Source of the DNA: Sphingomonadales bacterium | Lineage (GTDB): Bacteria; Pseudomonadota; Alphaproteobacteria; Sphingomonadales; Sphingomonadaceae | Direction of reading: 5' to 3' | Assembly (NCBI GenBank): GCA_027483465.1 | Contig: JAIXUQ010000104.1 | Span: forward strand, 1-41,440 | Length of the DNA stretch: 41,440 nt | In this document: in pieces, positions 37,045 through 41,440 of the stretch | Layout: each line of letters opens with the position of its first letter | Position numbering within the stretch: position 1 is the stretch's first letter | Translations under genes and position numbers: made by a program | Notes under the pieces: generated by a model | The model's database searches: none | What the model saw: the letters and a program-made list of their open reading frames with translations, nothing else | What the model was told of the DNA's origin: nothing

Positions 37045-38565
37045 TCAGAAGAAGCCCAGCGCCTTGGCCGAATAGCTGACCAGCAGATTCTTGGTCTGCT
37101 GATAATGATCGAGCATCATCTTGTGGGTTTCGCGCCCGATGCCCGACTGTTTGTAGCCGCCGAACGCGGCATGGGCGGGATAGAGGTGATAGCAGTTGGT
37201 CCACACCCGGCCGGCCTGGATGCCGCGGCCCATGCGATAGGCCAGCGTGCCGTTGCGCGTCCACACCCCGGCGCCCAGGCCGAAATTGGTGTCGTTGGCG
37301 ATGCGCAGCGCGTCCTCGGCATCCTTGAAGGTGGTGACGGAGACGACCGGCCCGAAGATTTCCTCCTGGAACACCCGCATGTCGTTGGTGCCGGCCAGGA
37401 TGGTGGGCTGGAGATAATAGCCGTCGGCAATCTCGCCGCCGACATTGGCGCGGCCACCGCCGGCCAGCACGCGGGCGCCTTCGTTCCGGCCGATGTCGAT
37501 ATAGGAGAGGATCTTGTTGAGCTGCTCCTCCGAAGCCTGCGCGCCCACCATGGTCTCCATGTCGAGCGGGCTGCCCAGCTTCATCCGGCCAACGCGGGCG
37601 ACGGCCTTTTCCATGAAGCGGTCATACATGCTTTCCTGCACCAGCACGCGGCTGGGGCAGGTGCAGACCTCGCCCTGATTGAGCGCGAACATGGAGAAGC
37701 CTTCCAGCGCCTTGTCGAGGAAGTCGTCATCCTCGGCCAGCACATCGGCAAAGAAGATGTTGGGGCTCTTGCCGCCCAGTTCCAGCGTCACCGGGATCAG
37801 ATTTTCGGTGGCATAGGACATGATCAGCCGGCCGGTGCCGGTTTCGCCGGTGAAGGCGATCTTGGCGATGCGCTTGGAGGTAGCGAGCGGCTTGCCGGCC
37901 TCAAGGCCAAAGCCGTTGACCACGTTGAGCACGCCCGGCGGCAGCAGATCGCCGATCACGTCCATCAGCACCATGATCGACATCGGCGTCTGTTCGGCCG
38001 GTTTCAGCACGATGCAATTGCCGGCGGCCAGCGCCGGGGCGACCTTCCACGCCGCCATCAGCAGCGGGAAATTCCACGGGATGATCTGGCCGACCACGCC
38101 CAGCGGTTCGTGGAAATGATAGGCGATGGTGTCGTGATCAATCTCGGCGATGCTGCCTTCCTGGGCGCGCAGGCAACCGGCGAAATAGCGGAAATGATCG
38201 ATGGCCAGCGGCAGGTCGGCCGCCGTCGTCTCGCGGATCGGCTTGCCGTTGTCGATGGTTTCCACCAGCGCCAGCAGGGCGAGCTTTTCCTCCATGCGGT
38301 CCGCGATCTTCAGCAGCATGTTGGAGCGTTCGGTCGGGCTGGTGCGGCCCCAGGCGTCCTTCGCCTTGTGGGCGGCATCCAGCGCCAGTTCGATGTCGGC
38401 GGCCTGGCTGCGGGCGATCTCGCACACCTTCTGCCCGGTGACCGGCGACAGATTGTCGAAATAGCGGCCTTCAACGGGGGCAACCCACTGGCCGCCGATG
38501 AAATTGTCATAGCGTGCGCGGATGGCCACCTGGCCCCGCAGCTGTTCAAGCGCCTGTTGCAGCAT
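37045..38565 (-). CDS. exaC: Acetaldehyde dehydrogenase ExaC
   Basis: A 506-aa NAD-dependent aldehyde dehydrogenase, second step of ethanol oxidation. The catalytic cysteine is C301 in [13 protein letters not shown] and the general base is E262 in LELGGKSPN. The cofactor loop FTGETGTGR and the WNFPLLM motif are present. The [11 protein letters not shown] form is typical of ExaC/AcoD enzymes. The ATG at 38565 is preceded by AAGGGAGG; an ORF start at 38661 lies in the promoter region. It is divergent from the EthD gene, with one perfect regulon motif between them at 92 nt from this start. Confidence 0.95.
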   Translation of the reverse strand: MLQQALEQLRGQVAIRARYDNFIGGQWVAPVEGRYFDNLSPVTGQKVCEIARSQAADIELALDAAHKAKDAWGRTSPTERSNMLLKIADRMEEKLALLALVETIDNGKPIRETTAADLPLAIDHFRYFAGCLRAQEGSIAEIDHDTIAYHFHEPLGVVGQIIPWNFPLLMAAWKVAPALAAGNCIVLKPAEQTPMSIMVLMDVIGDLLPPGVLNVVNGFGLEAGKPLATSKRIAKIAFTGETGTGRLIMSYATENLIPVTLELGGKSPNIFFADVLAEDDDFLDKALEGFSMFALNQGEVCTCPSRVLVQESMYDRFMEKAVARVGRMKLGSPLDMETMVGAQASEEQLNKILSYIDIGRNEGARVLAGGGRANVGGEIADGYYLQPTILAGTNDMRVFQEEIFGPVVSVTTFKDAEDALRIANDTNFGLGAGVWTRNGTLAYRMGRGIQAGRVWTNCYHLYPAHAAFGGYKQSGIGRETHKMMLDHYQQTKNLLVSYSAKALGFF

Positions 38566-38657
38566 CTTCGCCTCCCTTGGCCCGCCGCGAACCGGTGAAT
38601 TCCGACTCCCAGCGTCAACCCGGAGTGTCGCGCGCTGCTGCCGCCCTCGCCATTCTA

Positions 38658-38671
38658 CCAAGGTGCAATGG
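38658..38671 (+). promoter_or_regulatory. PQQ-cluster motif, copy 3 (EthD / exaC)
   Basis: CCAAGGTGCAATGG, a perfect copy. It ends 57 nt before the EthD gene and lies 92 nt from the divergent exaC start. TTATGCT, about 22 nt downstream of the motif on the plus strand, is a possible -10 element for the EthD gene. Confidence 0.68.
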
Positions 38672-38728
38672 GCTACCCCGGCGCGGGCGCGCTGTTATGC
38701 TGGCGCCATCCATGGGAGGAGAAAGAAC

Positions 38729-39022
38729 ATGGCCAAGCTTGTGGTGACCTATCCGGCGCAGCCGGGCGCGACCTTTGACCGGGATTATTATGTGAAGGTG
38801 CATCTGCCGCTGGTGGAGAAGCATTTCGGCCCGGTGGGCATGACCGGCGGCGAGGCGCTGTTCCCGCTGGCCGATGATGCCGCCTTCCTGTGCATGGGCA
38901 TATTGACGTTCAGCGATGCCGGCGCCATCGGCGCCGCCATGGCGGCGCCGGGCGCCGGCGAGGTGTTTGCCGACATCGCCAATTTCACCAATGTGCAGCC
39001 CACGGCGACCGCGATGGCGTGA
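38729..39022 (+). CDS. EthD family protein
   Basis: A 97-aa protein with the ferredoxin-like EthD fold. FDRDYYVKVHLPLVEKHFGPVGM is the family hallmark, followed by FADIANFTNVQPTATAMA at the end. GGAGGAGAAAG precedes the ATG. EthD-like proteins are found next to many oxidative pathways; the biochemical role is not settled. It shares its promoter region, including a perfect regulon motif, with exaC. An intrinsic terminator follows 68 nt after the stop. Confidence 0.85.
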   Translation: MAKLVVTYPAQPGATFDRDYYVKVHLPLVEKHFGPVGMTGGEALFPLADDAAFLCMGILTFSDAGAIGAAMAAPGAGEVFADIANFTNVQPTATAMA

Positions 39023-39090
39023 ACCGCCGGCGCGGAGTGCGCGGCGCAGGGTGTATGGCGGGGCAAAGCCGCGCCGTCGGACGACTCACG

Positions 39091-39121
39091 AAAAGGGCGG
39101 CATGTTGGGGCCGCCCTTTTT
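39091..39121 (+). terminator. Intrinsic terminator after the EthD gene
   Basis: An 11-bp stem, AAAAGGGCGGC with GCCGCCCTTTT, encloses an 8-nt loop (39102-39109) and ends in a run of five T. This is a classic Rho-independent terminator for the plus-strand EthD transcript. The A-run on the other arm means it could also act for the minus strand, after the TonB receptor gene. The rest of 39023-39179 holds no gene. Confidence 0.85.
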
Positions 39122-39179
39122 GGTCGCCGGCCGATCTTGCGCGAGTCCGTGCGCGGCACGCGCACTGGCCGCGCTGCGA

Positions 39180-41252
39180 TCAGAAGCTCACCCGCGCGCC
39201 CAGCCAGAAGGTGCGCGGCAGCGCGCGTTCGACGACGCCGGTGCCCGACAGCGCCGCCTGCACTTCGGCATCGAACAGATTTTCGGCCCGGCCCTCGATG
39301 GCGATGCCCTTCACCACCGGCACCAGGATCAGCGCATCCACCATGGTGGCGGCGTTCAGGCTGCGGCTGTTCAGATCATCCTCATACTGGGCGGCGATGT
39401 GGCGCAGCGTCGCCGAGGCGGTGAGCCAGCGGCTGCGATAATCGATGGTGCCGGAAAACTGGTCTCGCGGGGTTTGCGCCGGGGCGAGGCCATCGAGCAC
39501 GGCGGCGGCGCCGCTGCTGCGGATTTCCGGATCGACATGGCTCCAGCTCGCCGCCAGGCCGAAATCGCCCAGCGCCACGCGGCCATCCACTTCCCAGCCC
39601 CACACGCTGAGCTCATCGAGATTCTGGCGCTGCCGGTAAAAGCCGCCGGCCGCGACAAAGCCGACGCCGGGAAAAGTGCCGGGCCCGCTGCCCAGCGTCA
39701 CATTGGCGATGGTGTCGTCCATGCGGTTCCAGAAGGCCGTCACGTTGAGGTCAACGCCGGCCGCCGGTTTCAGGCTGAAGCCGGCATCCACCCCGGTGAC
39801 GCGCTCGGGGCGGAGCAGGGCGTTGGCGGCGGTGGCATCGGGGCCGACCCGGAATGGGCGATAGAGTTCGTTGAGCGTGGGCAGCCGCCAGCCGCGATAG
39901 GCGGCACTGCGCAGGGTGATCCAGTCGGCCGCTTTCAGCGCCAGGCCGGCGCGGCCGGTGAATTCCCGGCCCGAACGGTCGGCAAAGCGCAGCGTGGTGA
40001 AGGGGGCGCCGGTGGCGATGGTGGTTTCCAGCAGCCGCCCGTCGCGGATCTGCCACCAATCGATGCGGGCCGACAGGCTGGCGGTGAGGCGGCCGGCCGC
40101 CAGGCTGGCATCGGCAAACAGGCCGCTGTTGCCGGTCTCGCCGCCGGCCTCGCGCTGGCGGGTGGGCGCGGCGTTGACATAGGTGAAAAATTCCTCGGTG
40201 CGGCCCTTCAATTGGCGGGTGTCGGCCCCCAGCCGCAGGGTGATGCCATCGCCCAGCGGCGGCGCCACCTCCAGCCGGCCGCCCCAGCCGGTGGCCGGCG
40301 TGTTGTATTGCGCCAGTGTTTGGGTGGCGAGGGTGCGGGCGGCGTTGACCCCGGCGAAATCCGAGGTGAAATTGCGGTTCTGCACATAGGCCAGCGCCTG
40401 CCAGCCCCAACGGCCCTGTTCCTGGCCACGCCCGACAAGGCGCAGGGCGGCATCCAGCCCGTCGGAGGTGTTGCGCGAAAAGGCGGTGCCGCGCTCCCGG
40501 CTGTCGGTGAAGGCGGTGGCGGTCACCTGCGCTTCGGTGTCGGGCGCCAGTTCCACCACGGCGCGCACATTGGCGCTGGCCTGTTCATAGGGGGCCGCCC
40601 GGTCAGCCGGGCCGCGGCTGCGCGCCACGATCGGGATGAAGCCATCGCCGCGGCCATAGGCGCCCGAAACGACGGCAAAGCCGCCGCTGCGTTTCAGGGC
40701 CAGGCTGGCCTGCGCATCCAGGCTTTCGCGGCTGCCATAGGCGATATTGCCCATGAACGGTGTGAGCGTGGCCGGGCCGGCGCTTTCCAGCTCGATGGTG
40801 CCGGCCAGCGCACCGGGGCCCCAATAGCCGGAACCGCCGCCGCGGGTGACGCGGATGCGGTCCAGCCGGCCGGTGGCATAGGCCGGAAACGCCACCCAGC
40901 CGCCAAAGGGATCGGCCTGCGGCACGCCATCCAGCATCAGGAGCGCGCGTGACGAGGCGTTGCCGCCCAGCCCGCGCAGGCTGATGCCTTGCGATGTGGC
41001 ATTGGCCGACCGGCTGTCGGACCGGCGGAACTGCTGCTGGCCGGCGATATCGGCCAGCACCGATTCCAGCCGGTTGGAGCCGGTGGACAGGATGCGGTCG
41101 CGCCCGATCACCACCAGGCTCAGCGCAGCATCGCCGGGCAGATCCCGAAGGCCCTTGCCGGTGACGGTGATCATCGCATCCTCCGCCTCGGCGGCAAGGA
41201 GCGGGCTGGCACTGGTGAGCAGGGCGGCGGCAAGCAGGCGAAAACGCATCAT
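39180..41252 (-). CDS. TonB-dependent receptor of the PQQ cluster
   Basis: A 690-aa outer-membrane receptor. A signal peptide (about 1-21, ending LLAAEAE) is followed by a TonB-box-like DAMITVTG. The plug contains LESVLADIAGQQQFRRSDSRSAN, QGISLRGLGGNASSRALLMLDGVPQ and RIRVTRGGGSGYWGPGALAGTIELE. The barrel ends RTFWLGARVSF. The plug resembles BtuB-like receptors. It overlaps the upstream CXXCW gene (ATGATG; a start at 41249 is equally possible and better spaced from AAGGA). The ligand is unknown. Because the nearby dehydrogenase looks lanthanide-dependent, uptake of a lanthanide complex, as for LutH, or of PQQ is a reasonable guess. Confidence 0.85.
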   Translation of the reverse strand: MMRFRLLAAALLTSASPLLAAEAEDAMITVTGKGLRDLPGDAALSLVVIGRDRILSTGSNRLESVLADIAGQQQFRRSDSRSANATSQGISLRGLGGNASSRALLMLDGVPQADPFGGWVAFPAYATGRLDRIRVTRGGGSGYWGPGALAGTIELESAGPATLTPFMGNIAYGSRESLDAQASLALKRSGGFAVVSGAYGRGDGFIPIVARSRGPADRAAPYEQASANVRAVVELAPDTEAQVTATAFTDSRERGTAFSRNTSDGLDAALRLVGRGQEQGRWGWQALAYVQNRNFTSDFAGVNAARTLATQTLAQYNTPATGWGGRLEVAPPLGDGITLRLGADTRQLKGRTEEFFTYVNAAPTRQREAGGETGNSGLFADASLAAGRLTASLSARIDWWQIRDGRLLETTIATGAPFTTLRFADRSGREFTGRAGLALKAADWITLRSAAYRGWRLPTLNELYRPFRVGPDATAANALLRPERVTGVDAGFSLKPAAGVDLNVTAFWNRMDDTIANVTLGSGPGTFPGVGFVAAGGFYRQRQNLDELSVWGWEVDGRVALGDFGLAASWSHVDPEIRSSGAAAVLDGLAPAQTPRDQFSGTIDYRSRWLTASATLRHIAAQYEDDLNSRSLNAATMVDALILVPVVKGIAIEGRAENLFDAEVQAALSGTGVVERALPRTFWLGARVSF

Positions 41253-41440
41253 TTTTCCTTGTTAACAAAAGGCATCACCGGCGCAAGCGGCCGGCCGGCC
41301 GCAGCCCAGCCATCGCGGCCGGCGCCATACCAGGCCACCTTCAGCCCGGCGCGGTGCAGGCGCAAGGCGGCGTTCCAGCTCATCCAGCAATCGGCAAGGC
41401 AAAAGACGATCACCGGCCGCCCGGCGGCCAGCGCCGGCAC
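41249..41440 (-). CDS. C-terminus of a PQQ-catabolism CXXCW motif protein
   Basis: Partial gene cut by the window edge; 63 residues are visible. It shows PVIVFCLADCWMSWNAALRLHRAG, containing the C-X-X-C-W motif that names the rhodanese-like family seen with PQQ-dependent alcohol oxidation (TIGR03865 type), then VAWYGAGRDGW. The true start lies beyond the window. Its stop overlaps the TonB receptor start, so both belong to one operon reading leftwards. Confidence 0.85.
   Translation of the reverse strand: MPALAAGRPVIVFCLADCWMSWNAALRLHRAGLKVAWYGAGRDGWAAAGRPLAPVMPFVNKEK

Noticed and set aside
38916-40952. A 678-codon plus-strand frame over the EthD end and the TonB receptor.
   Set aside because: It runs antisense to the receptor and through the intrinsic terminator at 39091-39121, and it shows no family resemblance.
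41220-41290. A possible Zur box in front of the PQQ-cluster TonB receptor.
   Set aside because: The TTGTTAACAA palindrome there does not match the ATGTTAT-N3-ATAACAT pattern and lies inside the end of the CXXCW gene, so a promoter at this point is unlikely.

Overview
The window looks like chromosome from a high-GC alphaproteobacterium, most likely a member of the Sphingomonadales. The clues are the GC-rich codon use, three TonB-dependent receptors, long runs of translationally coupled genes (ATGA and TGATG overlaps), and a PQQ-dependent alcohol oxidation cluster with a PedF cytochrome and an ExaC dehydrogenase. The genus cannot be set from the sequence alone. No tRNA, rRNA, CRISPR array or intact insertion sequence was seen.

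Layout. (1) 298-5205: the potassium transporter Kup, coupled to a shortened KdpD-like kinase and a KdpE-like regulator, then an outer-membrane transporter of the phenol MetA type. (2) 5358-18323: a zinc-associated transport locus. On the plus strand ZigA, a DUF1826 protein, an ABC ATPase, two DUF3526/ABC-2 permeases and a TonB receptor follow each other. On the minus strand a second module (TonB siderophore-type receptor, ABC ATPase, two permeases) runs towards the first, and the two meet tail to tail with a 22-bp overlap. Each module is preceded by a similar 17-bp Zur-like box. (3) 18379-22342: a TauE/SafE permease, an FAD lactone-oxidase-like protein, a small Bor-like lipoprotein and a PhyH-type oxygenase. 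(4) 22343-23401: an AT-rich foreign gene next to a truncated BrnA-like antitoxin remnant. (5) 23502-24750: uracil-DNA glycosylase and cytochrome b561.

(6) 24787-41440: a PQQ alcohol oxidation region. A quinoprotein alcohol dehydrogenase oxidises the alcohol in the periplasm and passes electrons to cytochrome c-550 PedF. ExaC oxidises the aldehyde and AcsA activates acetate to acetyl-CoA. Accessory genes include a beta-propeller protein, a substrate-binding-like protein, a porin, an EthD protein, a TonB receptor and the end of a CXXCW protein. The dehydrogenase carries the extra aspartate that marks lanthanide-dependent enzymes. Regulators in the same region are a LuxR-type response regulator, a NahK/ErcS-type hybrid kinase and a NosP-type FIST protein.

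The motif CCAAGGTGCAATGG occurs exactly three times upstream of PQQ genes, and a weaker copy precedes the porin. In three of these four cases it lies 73-74 nt from the start codon. It is probably the operator of the local alcohol regulon. The most notable and least explained system is the paired Zur-box/DUF3526-ABC/TonB locus.
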